A stretch of 17,370 nucleotides of DNA. It comes from Actinomycetes bacterium (GTDB lineage: Bacteria; Actinomycetota; Actinomycetes; Propionibacteriales; Propionibacteriaceae). The notes beneath the pieces are model-generated. The model did not search any database and was not told where the DNA came from. It saw only the letters and a program-made list of their open reading frames with translations. Shown here piece by piece: positions 8,962 through 16,726 of the stretch (its first letter is position 1; every line of letters begins with the position of its first letter). The position numbers were made by a program, and so were the translations under genes. Location: the NCBI GenBank assembly GCA_023436925.1, contig JAEZHJ010000026.1:1-17370 (forward strand), written 5' to 3'.

Positions 8962-8967
8962 ATGCTA
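8962..8967 (-). promoter_or_regulatory. Possible -10 box of glnS (leaderless)
   Basis: On the minus strand TAGCAT is followed by seven bases and then the ATG at 8954. Transcription would begin at or next to the start codon. No Shine-Dalgarno sequence is present before 8954 and no clear -35 is seen. glnS could also be co-transcribed from gltX, 52 bp upstream. Confidence 0.4.
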
Positions 8968-9006
8968 TCGCCGTCCACGACGGCGCCCGACACCGCGCCG
9001 GACCGC

Positions 9007-10476
9007 TCAGGCCAGGGCGGCGTCCAGCCGGGCCAGGCAGGACTCCCGGCCCAGCAGTTCCATCGACTCGAACAGCGGCGGGGAGACGTTGGAGCCGGTG
9101 ATCGCGACCCGCACCGGGCCGAACGCGAACCGCGGCTTGAGCCCCAGCCCGTCCACCAGCGCGCCGCGCAACGCCGCCTCGATGGCCTCGTGCGTCCACT
9201 CTCCCAGTTCGGCCAGCGCCGTCCGCGCCGCCGCCAGCACAGCGGGCAGGTCGGGCCCTGCCTTGGCGCGCGCCTCCGGGTCGATCACCAGGTCGGCGTC
9301 GTCGGTGAACAGGAAGCCCAGCTTGGGCAGCGCGTCGGCCAGCGTGACCATCCGCTCCTGCACCAGCGGGATCGCCCGGGTGAGCAGTTCGACCCGCTCC
9401 GGCAGCGGCTCGACCGGCCATTGCGCCGTCCAGGCCAGATACTCCAGGACGCGCTCGGCGAGCTGCTGCGGGGACAGCGAACGGATGTAGTGGCCGTTGA
9501 GCCAGTTCAGCTTGTCGAGGTCGAAGATCGGCCCGACGGTGTTCACCTTCTGCCAGTCGAAGTGCGCCACGAACTCGTCGAAGCTGGCGATCTCGGAGGC
9601 GTCGTCGGCCGGCGGGTAGGCCAGCAGCTGCAGGAAGTTCCGCAGCGCCTCGGGCAGGTAACCCTGTTCGCGGAACCAGGTCAGCCGGGCGGCCGGGTTC
9701 TTGCGCTTGGAGATCTTCGACTTGTCGGTGTTGCGCAGCAGCGGCATGTGGGCGAATGCGGGCGGCTCCAGCCCCAGCCAGCGGTACAGCAGCAGGTGCT
9801 TGGGGGTGGACGAAATCCACTCCTCGCCGCGCACCGCGTGGGTGATCCCCATCAGGTGGTCGTCGACCACGACCGCCAGGTGGTAGGTCGGGAAGCCGTC
9901 GGCCTTCAGGATGACCTGGTCGTCGGGGAACGGCGCGTTGACCTCGCCGCGGATCACGTCGGTGAAGGTGGTGGGCGCGTCCGGGGGCACGAGCATCCGC
10001 ACGACCGGACGCTCGCTGAAGCCGGGCAACTCGGCCCGCTGCTCGCGGGTCAGGCCGAGGCACAGCCGGTCGTATCCGGTGCCGGACTTCTCCCTGGCCT
10101 GCTTCTCGCGAAGCTCGGCCAGCCGCTCGGCGCTGCACCAGCACAGGTAGGCGTGCCCGTCGGCCAACAACTTGTCGACGTAGGGCCGGTAGGTGTCGAG
10201 CCGCTCCGACTGCCGGTAGGGCGCGTACGGCCCGCCGATGTCGGGGCCCTCGTCCCAGGTCAGCCCGAGCCAGCGCAGGGTCTCGAAGATCTGGCGCTCC
10301 GAATCCGGGACGTAGCGCGCCCGGTCGGTGTCCTCGATCCGCAGCACGAAGGCACCCCCGGTCTTGCGGGCGTAGGCGAGGTTGAACAGCGACATGTAGG
10401 CGGTACCGACGTGCGGGTCACCGGTGGGCGAGGGCGCGACGCGCAGGCGCGCCGGCGGGAGCGTGGAGTCAGTCAT
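9007..10476 (-). CDS. gltX: Glutamyl-tRNA synthetase
   Basis: GluRS (EC 6.1.1.17) attaches glutamate to tRNA-Glu. The 489-residue class I enzyme has RVAPSPTGDPHVGTAY at the start (HIGH-type motif H-V-G-T at 22-25), FVLRIEDTDRAR, a C-W-C-S cluster at 112-115, KADGFPTYHLAVVVDDHLMG, then the KMSKS-type loop K-I-S-K-R (254-258). The rest is the helical anticodon-binding domain. A separate glnS lies just downstream, so this enzyme is likely the discriminating kind that charges only tRNA-Glu; that is inference from context. ATG start, no Shine-Dalgarno, with TAGGCT nine bases upstream suggesting a leaderless or nearly leaderless mRNA. Confidence 0.97.
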   Translation of the reverse strand: MTDSTLPPARLRVAPSPTGDPHVGTAYMSLFNLAYARKTGGAFVLRIEDTDRARYVPDSERQIFETLRWLGLTWDEGPDIGGPYAPYRQSERLDTYRPYVDKLLADGHAYLCWCSAERLAELREKQAREKSGTGYDRLCLGLTREQRAELPGFSERPVVRMLVPPDAPTTFTDVIRGEVNAPFPDDQVILKADGFPTYHLAVVVDDHLMGITHAVRGEEWISSTPKHLLLYRWLGLEPPAFAHMPLLRNTDKSKISKRKNPAARLTWFREQGYLPEALRNFLQLLAYPPADDASEIASFDEFVAHFDWQKVNTVGPIFDLDKLNWLNGHYIRSLSPQQLAERVLEYLAWTAQWPVEPLPERVELLTRAIPLVQERMVTLADALPKLGFLFTDDADLVIDPEARAKAGPDLPAVLAAARTALAELGEWTHEAIEAALRGALVDGLGLKPRFAFGPVRVAITGSNVSPPLFESMELLGRESCLARLDAALA

Positions 10477-10485
10477 GGCAGATCC

Positions 10486-10491
10486 AGCCTA
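10486..10491 (-). promoter_or_regulatory. Predicted -10 box of gltX
   Basis: The minus strand reads TAGGCT followed by nine bases and ATG. This matches the TANNNT actinobacterial -10 and would give a transcript starting within about three bases of the start codon. The same hexamer drives the divergent kinase gene 83 bp away, so a 109-bp divergent promoter region separates the two genes. No convincing -35 is visible. Confidence 0.55.
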
Positions 10492-10573
10492 CGGCAGCGA
10501 GCCAGAAGACCCGTACCGGCCAACCCTGAGCCGCCGCTCGGTGCGGATTGCCCCGCCCGCGGTCCGGCTTGCC

Positions 10574-10579
10574 TAGGCT
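10574..10579 (+). promoter_or_regulatory. Predicted -10 box of the PfkB-fusion gene (leaderless)
   Basis: TAGGCT ends six bases before ATG 10586, placing the transcription start at or beside the A of the start codon. There is no Shine-Dalgarno sequence. A TTGCCC at 10548-10553 is 20 bases upstream of the hexamer, longer than ideal for a -35. Confidence 0.55.
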
Positions 10580-10585
10580 GGCACC

Positions 10586-11959
10586 ATGACCGACACCGAC
10601 GCCGCCGACGACCTTCACCTCGGCCCGGTCGAGATCGTCGCCTTCGAGCTCTCCCCCACCGCCGGCATGGCGCCGTGGGACCTGCTGCAGACGGCGGTGG
10701 ACCGCGGCCTGGTCCGGATCCTCGACCTCGAATTCCTGCACCGGGCCGGCGAGGACGAGGCGGACGTGCTGGACGCGGACAGCCTGCCGCCGGCGCTGGG
10801 CATCGACCTGAGCGCCTTCCGGGGCTCCTCCAGCGGCCTGCTCGATCCGGAGGACGTCGTCCACCTGCTGGCCGAGGTCGAGGTGGGCACCACGATCGTC
10901 GTCCTGCTGGTCGAGCACCTGTCGCTGCTGCCGGTGATCCGGTCCTTCGAGGCGGGCGGCTCCCGCCTGGTGGTGGCCGGACCGGTGAACCCGGACGACC
11001 TGGCCCAGATCATTCGGGGCGCGCTGCAGCCTGCGGCTCCCGGCTCGGCACCGGTCCCGGTCCTGGTGGCCGGCGAGGCGCTGATCGACATCGTCATCCG
11101 GCCGGACGTCGACCCGGTCGAGCATGTCGGTGGCAGCCCCGCCAATGTCGCCGTCGGCCTGGCCCGGCTCGGCCACCCGACCCGGCTCGCGACCTACATC
11201 GGGACGGACCCGCGGGGCCAGCGGATCGCCGACCTGGCCGCCGCGGTGGGTGTGGAGCTGGCCGGCGGCAGCCGCTCGGCCGAGCGGACGCCGACCGCTG
11301 CCGCGACCCTGGACGACTCGGGCGCGGCCAGCTACGAGTTCGACATCGCCTGGCGGGTCGACCCCAACCTCCCGCTCGCCGACGCCGGCCACTTCCACAC
11401 CGGCTCGATCGCCGGCACCCTGGCCCCCGGCGGGCGCAGCGTGCTGCAGATCGCCCGGCGGGTCCGTGCCGGGGCGACCGTCTCCTACGACCCGAACGCC
11501 CGGCCCTCGCTGATGGGCAGCCCGGACGCGGTCCGCGACCAGATCGAGGCACTGGTCGCCGCCGCCGACGTCGTGAAGGCGTCCGACGAGGACATCGCCT
11601 GGCTGTACCCCGACCAGGAGCAGACCGCGGTGCTGCGCGCCTGGGCGGAGCTCGGCCCCCGGCTGTGCGCCCTCACCCGCGGCGGCAGCGACGCACTCGT
11701 CCTGCTCAACGGCAACCTCTACGAGGTCGAGGTCCCGGCCGCGACCGTCGTCGACACCGTCGGGGCCGGCGACTCGTTCATGGCCGGGCTGCTCTCCGGG
11801 CTGCTGGATGCCGGCCTGCTCGGATCCCCGGACGCCCGCGACCGGCTGGCAGCGGCCGACTGGGACCAGGTCTCTCCCGCGGTGGCGCGGGCGCTGGCCT
11901 GTGCGGCGATCACCGTCTCCCGCGCCGGAGCGAACCCGCCGACCCGCGCAGAGCTGTAA
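10586..11959 (+). CDS. DUF6325-like domain fused to a PfkB-family sugar kinase
   Basis: This 457-residue protein has two parts. Residues about 10-145 resemble the actinobacterial DUF6325 family: LGPVEIVAFELS, then VDRGLVRILDLEFLHRAG, then GSSSGLLDPEDV, then FEAGGSRLVVAGPVNPDDL. A Pro/Ala-rich linker (about 147-157) leads into a complete PfkB (ribokinase-fold) domain, residues about 158-457. This has GEALIDI at 163-169, the sugar-binding V-G-G-S-P-A-N-V-A at 181-189, YDPNARPSL, and the C-terminal DTVGAGDSFMAGLL with anion hole G-A-G-D at 393-396 and catalytic base Asp396. It is closest in pattern to fructokinases, phosphorylating a sugar with ATP; the exact sugar is unknown. The function of DUF6325 is unknown to me. 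The frame is continuous, with no sign of frameshift. No fusion of this kind is known to me. Confidence 0.9.
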   Translation: MTDTDAADDLHLGPVEIVAFELSPTAGMAPWDLLQTAVDRGLVRILDLEFLHRAGEDEADVLDADSLPPALGIDLSAFRGSSSGLLDPEDVVHLLAEVEVGTTIVVLLVEHLSLLPVIRSFEAGGSRLVVAGPVNPDDLAQIIRGALQPAAPGSAPVPVLVAGEALIDIVIRPDVDPVEHVGGSPANVAVGLARLGHPTRLATYIGTDPRGQRIADLAAAVGVELAGGSRSAERTPTAAATLDDSGAASYEFDIAWRVDPNLPLADAGHFHTGSIAGTLAPGGRSVLQIARRVRAGATVSYDPNARPSLMGSPDAVRDQIEALVAAADVVKASDEDIAWLYPDQEQTAVLRAWAELGPRLCALTRGGSDALVLLNGNLYEVEVPAATVVDTVGAGDSFMAGLLSGLLDAGLLGSPDARDRLAAADWDQVSPAVARALACAAITVSRAGANPPTRAEL

Positions 11960-12034
11960 CGACGCTTACTTGGGGGCGGTCCAGCCACGGCCACGGACTC
12001 GTCGGAACCCACCACCGACGGCCCGTCCCGAGGG

Positions 12035-12553
12035 TCAGTGCTCGCCCAGCCCGTGGTACCTGCCCCGGTGGTGCAGGAGCGGAGCCGGTTCCTCGGCGAC
12101 GTTGACCTCATCGACCAGGCAGGTCAGCAGCAGCGACCAGCCCAGCGGCACCGTCGACTCCACCCGCAGCCCGGCCCAGCTGCGCTCCCCCGCCAGCACC
12201 GGCCCCCACGGCGTATCGGTGAACCCGGCCTGCGCGAAGCGTCCGCCGGGGGCGGGTGCCCGGCCGGCGAAGATCTCCGCCAGGTTGTGCTCGTCACGGC
12301 GCAGCACCGTGACCGCGACCGTGCCCGTCTGAGCGACCGCCTCGGCCAGGTCCGACAGCGGGTCCAGCAGACCCAGCACCCGGGCCGGCTCTCCCCCGGC
12401 GACCAGCAGCGAGGACACCGTCAACCCGGCGCGGGCGGTCCCGGACCCGGTCGTCCACAGCGTCACCCCGACCGCGAGCCGGCCCCGCAACTGCCGCACG
12501 ACGTCACGGCTGGCCGCAGGGTCCTCGAACGGGTGCTCGCGGTGGATGGTCAC
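12035..12553 (-). CDS. Flavin reductase-like / FMN-binding split-barrel protein
   Basis: A 172-residue protein of the flavin reductase-like domain family (split barrel, FMN-binding). Family pattern: RLAVGVTLWTTGSGTARAG, then LTVSSLLVAGGEPARVLGL, then SDLAEAVAQTGTVAVTVLRR, then LAEIFAGRAPAPGGRFA. Such proteins bind FMN and either reduce it for a partner monooxygenase or act alone as oxidoreductases; no partner monooxygenase is seen nearby, so the role is open. The start is GTG 12553 with AGGAGG ten bases upstream and a possible -10 TACATT about 31 bases upstream, so unlike its block neighbours it has a leader. It converges with the kinase gene (75 bp apart); no clear terminator is visible there. 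Confidence 0.85.
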   Translation of the reverse strand: MTIHREHPFEDPAASRDVVRQLRGRLAVGVTLWTTGSGTARAGLTVSSLLVAGGEPARVLGLLDPLSDLAEAVAQTGTVAVTVLRRDEHNLAEIFAGRAPAPGGRFAQAGFTDTPWGPVLAGERSWAGLRVESTVPLGWSLLLTCLVDEVNVAEEPAPLLHHRGRYHGLGEH

Positions 12554-12584
12554 TGTCGGTCAGCCTCCTGGGTCGTCGCTTGCG

Positions 12585-12590
12585 AATGTA
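12585..12590 (-). promoter_or_regulatory. Possible -10 box of the flavin reductase-like gene
   Basis: TACATT on the minus strand would give a 5' leader of about 25 bases containing the AGGAGG ribosome site. No good -35 is visible at 16-18 bp. Confidence 0.35.
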
Positions 12591-12662
12591 CGCGCCCAGA
12601 CAACGGCCGCCGGCGCCTCGGCCCGCCCTGAGACCGCGCCGAAGGCGTCCGGGAACAGCAGA

Positions 12663-12692
12663 ACGCCGGCACCACCGAAGTGGTGCCGGCGT
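12663..12692 (-). terminator. Intrinsic terminator of tuf / str operon
   Basis: ACGCCGGCACCAC (12663-12675) and GTGGTGCCGGCGT (12680-12692) form a perfect 13-bp stem. In the minus-strand RNA the loop is UUCG closed by C-G, an especially stable tetraloop. It lies 14 bases after the tuf stop codon. The following bases (TCTGCTGTTCCC) are T-enriched but not a clean T-run. Confidence 0.85.
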
Positions 12693-12706
12693 CCCGGTAG
12701 CTCAGA

Positions 12707-13900
12707 TCACTTGATGATCTTGGTCACACGACCCGCACCAACGGTGCGGCCGCCCTCGCGGATGGCGAACTTGAGCCCGTCCTCCATGGCGATCGGCTTG
12801 TTGAGGTGCACGGTCATGTCGGTGTTGTCACCAGGCATCACCATGTCGGTGCCCTCGGGCAGCTGCACCACGCCGGTCACGTCCGTGGTCCGGAAGTAGA
12901 ACTGCGGGCTGTAGTTGGAGAAGAACGGCTTGTGACGGCCACCCTCCTCCTTGGTCAGCACGTAGACGTTGGCCTCGAAGTCGGTGTGCGGGGTGGTCGA
13001 ACCCGGCTTGATGACAACCATGCCGCGCTCGACGTCGTCCTTCTTGGTGCCGCGGAGCAGCAGGCCGACGTTCTCGCCCGCGCGACCCTCGTCGAGGATC
13101 TTGCGGAACATCTCGACACCGGTGATGGTGGTCGACTGCTTCTTGTCGGCGATGCCGATGATGTCGACGGTCTCACCGGTACGGACGATGCCGCGCTCGA
13201 TACGACCGGTCACCACGGTGCCACGACCGGTGATGGTGAAGACGTCCTCGATCGGCATCAGGAACGGCTTGTCGGTCTCGCGCTCCGGCTGCGGGATGTA
13301 CTCGTCCACCGCGTCCATCAGCTCGAGGATCGACTGGGCCCACTTCTCGTCACCCTGCATCGCCGGGAAGGCGGCGACGCGGACGATCGGGGCGTTGTCG
13401 CCGTCGAACTCCTGGGCGGACAGCAGCTCCCGAACCTCGAGCTCGACGAGCTCGATGAGCTCCTCGTCGTCGACCATGTCGCACTTGTTCAGCGCAACCA
13501 CGATCGCCGGCACGCCGACCTGACGGGCGAGCAGCACGTGCTCACGGGTCTGGGGCATCGGGCCGTCGGTGGCGGCGACCACGAGGATCGCGCCGTCCAT
13601 CTGGGCCGCACCGGTGATCATGTTCTTGACGTAGTCAGCGTGACCCGGGCAGTCGACGTGAGCGTAGTGACGCTTCTCGGTCTGGTACTCGACGTGCGCG
13701 ATCGAGATCGTGATGCCGCGCTGGCGCTCCTCCGGGGCCTTGTCGATCTGGTCGAACGCAGACACCGCATTGAGCTCGGGGTACTTGTCGTGGAGCACCT
13801 TCGTAATCGCCGCGGTCAGAGTGGTCTTGCCGTGGTCGATGTGCCCGATGGTGCCGATGTTACAGTGCGGCTTTGTCCGCTCGAACTTGGCCTTTGCCAC
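12707..13900 (-). CDS. tuf: Elongation factor Tu
   Basis: EF-Tu carries aminoacyl-tRNA to the ribosome as a GTP complex. With GTG 13900 the protein is 397 residues, starting (M)AKAKFERTKPHCNIGTIGH; upstream in-frame codons are not EF-Tu-like, and AAGGAG lies five bases before this GTG. Motifs: G1 GHIDHGKT (19-26), G2 around RGITIS, G3 DCPGHADY, G4 NKCD. The G5 loop is odd: residues 176-178 read A-A-F followed by P-A-M-Q, where EF-Tu normally has S-A-L-K-A-L. Flanking sequence (PIVRV before, GDEKWAQSILEL after) is normal and in frame. Domains 2 and 3 (LLLRGTKKDDVERGMVV, HKPFFSNYSPQFYFRTTDVT) are typical. It is the only tuf seen in the window. Confidence 0.97.
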   Translation of the reverse strand: MAKAKFERTKPHCNIGTIGHIDHGKTTLTAAITKVLHDKYPELNAVSAFDQIDKAPEERQRGITISIAHVEYQTEKRHYAHVDCPGHADYVKNMITGAAQMDGAILVVAATDGPMPQTREHVLLARQVGVPAIVVALNKCDMVDDEELIELVELEVRELLSAQEFDGDNAPIVRVAAFPAMQGDEKWAQSILELMDAVDEYIPQPERETDKPFLMPIEDVFTITGRGTVVTGRIERGIVRTGETVDIIGIADKKQSTTITGVEMFRKILDEGRAGENVGLLLRGTKKDDVERGMVVIKPGSTTPHTDFEANVYVLTKEEGGRHKPFFSNYSPQFYFRTTDVTGVVQLPEGTDMVMPGDNTDMTVHLNKPIAMEDGLKFAIREGGRTVGAGRVTKIIK

Positions 13901-13999
13901 TTGGGCTCCTTCTCGGATGGTCGCCACGCGGCTGACGCGGGGCGTTGTGTTGAATATCTGACTGCATGGTCGCGATCCGCGCGCGGGCGGACCCAACCA

Positions 14000-14028
14000 A
14001 GTCTTGTCTACCGGCGGGTGTGAGTCAA
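14000..14028 (-). promoter_or_regulatory. Predicted separate promoter of tuf
   Basis: In the 137-bp fusA-tuf gap the minus strand has TTGACT (14028-14023), a 17-base spacer and AAGACT (14005-14000). Transcription would begin near 13993, giving a leader of about 93 nt. The leader contains an imperfect hairpin (13924-13942) ending close to the tuf ribosome site. Extra tuf promoters within the str operon are known in several bacteria and fit the high demand for EF-Tu. Confidence 0.65.
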
Positions 14029-14037
14029 ACTCGCGCC

Positions 14038-16149
14038 TCAGGCCCCGCCGCGCCCCTTGGCGATGATCTCTTCGGCCACCGACTTGGGGGTCTCGCCGTA
14101 GGAGTCGAACTCCATGGAGTAGGACGCCTGGCCAGAGGTCTTGGACCGCAGGTCACCGACGTAGCCGAACATCTCGCTCAGCGGCACCAGTGCCCGGACC
14201 ACCTTGCTGCCGTGGGCATCGTCCATCGCCTGGACGTGGCCGCGGCGGCTGTTGATGTCGCCGATCACGGTGCCGAGGTACTCCTCGGGAGTGGTCACCT
14301 CGACCGCCATCAGCGGCTCCAGCAGCGCGGGATCCGCCCGGCGCGCGGCCTCCTTGAAGACCATCGAGCCGGCGATCTTGAAGGCCAGTTCGGAGGAGTC
14401 GACGTCGTGGTAGGCGCCGTCGAGCAGCGTCACCTTGATGTCCTCCACCGGGTAGCCGGCCAGCGGGCCGAAGGCCATGGCCTCCTTGATGCCCTGGTCG
14501 ACCGCGGGGATGTACTCCTTGGGGATACGGCCACCGGTGACGGCGTTGACGAACTCGTAGCCCGCACCCGCCTCCTGCGGCTCCAGCGAGATGATGACCC
14601 GGCCGTACTGGCCCGAACCGCCGGACTGCTTCTTGTGGGTGTACTCCACCTTCTCCACCGGACGGCGCAGGGTCTCGCGGTAGGCGACCTGCGGCTTGCC
14701 GATGTTGGCCTCGACACGGAACTCGCGCTTCATCCGGTCGATCAGGATCTCGAGGTGGAGCTCGCCCATGCCGGCGATGATGGTCTGGCCGGTCTCCTCG
14801 TCGGTGTGGACGCGGAAGGTCGGGTCTTCCTCGGCCAGCCGCTGGATGGCGGCCGACAGCTTCTCCTGGTCGGACTTGGTCTTCGGCTCGATGGCCTGCT
14901 CGATGACCGGCGTCGGGAAGTCCATCGACTCCAGGACGACCTGGTTCTGCGGGTCGCAGAGCGTGTCACCGGTGGTGGTGTCCTTCAGGCCCATCACGGC
15001 GACGATCATGCCGGCGCCGATCTCCTCGATCTCCTCACGCTTGTTGGCGTGCATCTGGTAGATCTTGCCGATCCGCTCCTTGCGGCCCTTGGTGGAGTTG
15101 ATCACCTGGGAGCCGGACTTCAGCACACCCGAGTACACCCGGATGTAGGTCAGCTTGCCCAGGTGCGGGTCGGCCGCGATCTTGAAGGCGAGGATCGCCA
15201 GCGGGTCGTCGTTGGACGGGTGCCGCTCGACGATCTGCTCCGGGTGGCCCGGCTTGAAGCCCTCGATCGCGGGGATGTCCACCGGCGACGGCAGGTAGTC
15301 GATGACCGCGTCGAGCATCGGCTGGACGCCCTTGTTCTTGAACGAGGTGCCGCAGATGACGGCGGTCAGCTTGTTGGCCAGGACCGTGCGACGGATCGCC
15401 GCCTTGATGGTGGCGACGCTGAGCTCCTCGCCGGACTCCTCCGCCTCCAGCCACGCCTCGGCGAACTCGTCGTCGTGGTCGGCCAGGACGTGGATCAGCT
15501 CCTCGCGGGCGGCAGCGGCGGCGTCGGCCATGTCGGCCGGGATCTCCTCGACCGCGTAGTCCTCACCGATCTTGGTCTCGCCGCGCCACGTCAGGGCGCG
15601 CATGCCGACCAGGTCGACGACGCCGACGAAGTTGGCCTCGGCGCCGATCGGCAGCTGCAGCACCGCGGTGGTCGCGTTCAGCCGCTCCTTGATCGTCTTG
15701 ACGCAGTAGTCGAAGGAGGCACCGGTGCGGTCCAGCTTGTTGACGTAGCAGATCCGCGGGACGCCGTACTTGGTGGCCTGGCGCCACACCGTCTGGGACT
15801 GCGGCTCGACGCCGGCGACACCGTCGAAGACGGCGACAGCGCCGTCGAGGACGCGCAGCGAGCGCTCCACCTCGACGGTGAAGTCGACGTGCCCGGGGGT
15901 GTCGATGATGTTGATCTGGTGGTCTTTCCAGAAGCAGGTGGTGGCAGCAGAGGTGATCGTGATGCCACGCTCCTGCTCCTGCTCCATCCAGTCCATCGTG
16001 GCGGCGCCGTCGTGGACCTCACCGATCTTGTAGTTGATGCCGGTGTAGAACAAGATGCGCTCGGTCGTGGTGGTCTTGCCCGCGTCGATGTGGGCCATGA
16101 TGCCGATATTGCGAACCTTGGCCAGATCCGTCTTGATGTCAATGGCCAC
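14038..16149 (-). CDS. fusA: Elongation factor G
   Basis: EF-G is the translocase GTPase that moves tRNAs and mRNA after peptide transfer and helps recycle ribosomes. The 703-residue length is usual. GTP-binding motifs: G1 AHIDAGKTTTTER, G2 around ERGITITSAATT, G3 DTPGHVDFTVEVERSLRVLD, G4 YVNKLDRTGA, G5 GTSFKNKGVQP. Domain IV, the tip entering the A site, is seen in YTHKKQSGGSGQYGRVII, and the C-terminal domain V in PLSEMFGYVGDLRS. The start is GTG 16149; the nearest purine-rich stretch GGAAGG is about 13 bases upstream, so initiation may be weak or aided by the upstream hairpin. Third gene of the str operon. Confidence 0.98.
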   Translation of the reverse strand: MAIDIKTDLAKVRNIGIMAHIDAGKTTTTERILFYTGINYKIGEVHDGAATMDWMEQEQERGITITSAATTCFWKDHQINIIDTPGHVDFTVEVERSLRVLDGAVAVFDGVAGVEPQSQTVWRQATKYGVPRICYVNKLDRTGASFDYCVKTIKERLNATTAVLQLPIGAEANFVGVVDLVGMRALTWRGETKIGEDYAVEEIPADMADAAAAAREELIHVLADHDDEFAEAWLEAEESGEELSVATIKAAIRRTVLANKLTAVICGTSFKNKGVQPMLDAVIDYLPSPVDIPAIEGFKPGHPEQIVERHPSNDDPLAILAFKIAADPHLGKLTYIRVYSGVLKSGSQVINSTKGRKERIGKIYQMHANKREEIEEIGAGMIVAVMGLKDTTTGDTLCDPQNQVVLESMDFPTPVIEQAIEPKTKSDQEKLSAAIQRLAEEDPTFRVHTDEETGQTIIAGMGELHLEILIDRMKREFRVEANIGKPQVAYRETLRRPVEKVEYTHKKQSGGSGQYGRVIISLEPQEAGAGYEFVNAVTGGRIPKEYIPAVDQGIKEAMAFGPLAGYPVEDIKVTLLDGAYHDVDSSELAFKIAGSMVFKEAARRADPALLEPLMAVEVTTPEEYLGTVIGDINSRRGHVQAMDDAHGSKVVRALVPLSEMFGYVGDLRSKTSGQASYSMEFDSYGETPKSVAEEIIAKGRGGA

Positions 16150-16200
16150 GAGGGGTCAACCTTCCATCTGGTGAGTGCACGTATTTGTCTGTTGTCAGGG

Positions 16201-16231
16201 CTCAGGGCACGGTGCGTGACCGTGCCCTGAG
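16201..16231 (-). other. 12-bp hairpin in the rpsG-fusA gap
   Basis: CTCAGGGCACGG (16201-16212) and CCGTGCCCTGAG (16220-16231) pair perfectly around a 7-nt loop. It lies in the 106-bp gap between rpsG and fusA, about 50 bases before the fusA start. No U-run follows. It could be a partial terminator or an RNA processing/stability element. In E. coli the S7 binding site for autogenous control is in the rpsL-rpsG spacer, a different place, so I do not assume S7 binding. Confidence 0.6.
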
Positions 16232-16255
16232 AAGGAGATCAGTGGTGGAGCGGAC

Positions 16256-16726
16256 TCACCAGCGGTAATGGGCGAAGGCGCGGTTGGCCTCGGCCATCTT
16301 GTGGGTGTCCTCGCGGCGCTTCACCGCGGCACCCAGACCGTTGGAGGCGTCCAGCAGCTCGTTCATCAGCCGCTCGGTCATGGTCTTCTCGCGGCGCTGC
16401 CGGGAGAAGGTGACCAGCCAGCGCAGCGCCAGGGTGTTGGCCCGACCGGGCTTCACCTCGACGGGGACCTGGTAGGTGGCACCACCGACGCGGCGGCTCT
16501 TGACCTCGAGCGCGGGGCGGATGTTGTCGAGCGCCTTCTTCAGGGTCTGGACGGGATCGACGCCGGTCTTGGCGCGGGTGCCCTCCAGGGCGTCGTAGAC
16601 GATGCTCTGCGCGACGGTCTTCTTGCCGTCGAGCAGGATCTTGCTCACCAGCTGGGAGACCAGCGGCGAGCCGTAGACCGGGTCGACGACGACCGGGCGC
16701 TTGGGGGCGGGACCCTTGCGAGGCAT
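16256..16726 (-). CDS. rpsG: 30S ribosomal protein S7
   Basis: S7 (uS7) nucleates assembly of the 30S head and touches the E-site tRNA. The 156-residue product begins MPRKGPAPKRPVVVDPVYGS and has LVSKILLDGKKTVAQSIVYD, then RRVGGATYQVPVEV, then RWLVTFSRQRREKTMTERL, ending AFAHYRW; all are standard. ATG 16726 overlaps the rpsL stop by one base (TAATG), and the Shine-Dalgarno AGAAGGAG is inside the end of rpsL, so the two are coupled. Confidence 0.98.
   Translation of the reverse strand: MPRKGPAPKRPVVVDPVYGSPLVSQLVSKILLDGKKTVAQSIVYDALEGTRAKTGVDPVQTLKKALDNIRPALEVKSRRVGGATYQVPVEVKPGRANTLALRWLVTFSRQRREKTMTERLMNELLDASNGLGAAVKRREDTHKMAEANRAFAHYRW

Noticed and set aside
10477..10585. Riboswitch or T-box upstream of gltX
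   Set aside because: The gap is only 109 bp, is shared with a divergent gene, and both starts look leaderless, so there is no room for a leader element.
11960..12034. Terminator between the kinase and flavin reductase genes
   Set aside because: I found no stem longer than a few base pairs in this 75-bp convergent gap.
13901..13996. N-terminal extension of tuf upstream of GTG 13900
   Set aside because: The added residues are not EF-Tu-like, lie over the predicted leader, and the GTG at 13900 has a strong ribosome site at ideal distance.
13966..16230. Plus-strand open frame of 754 codons
   Set aside because: Antisense shadow of fusA: it is rich in Val, Asp, Leu and Gly from the complementary codon pattern and resembles no family.
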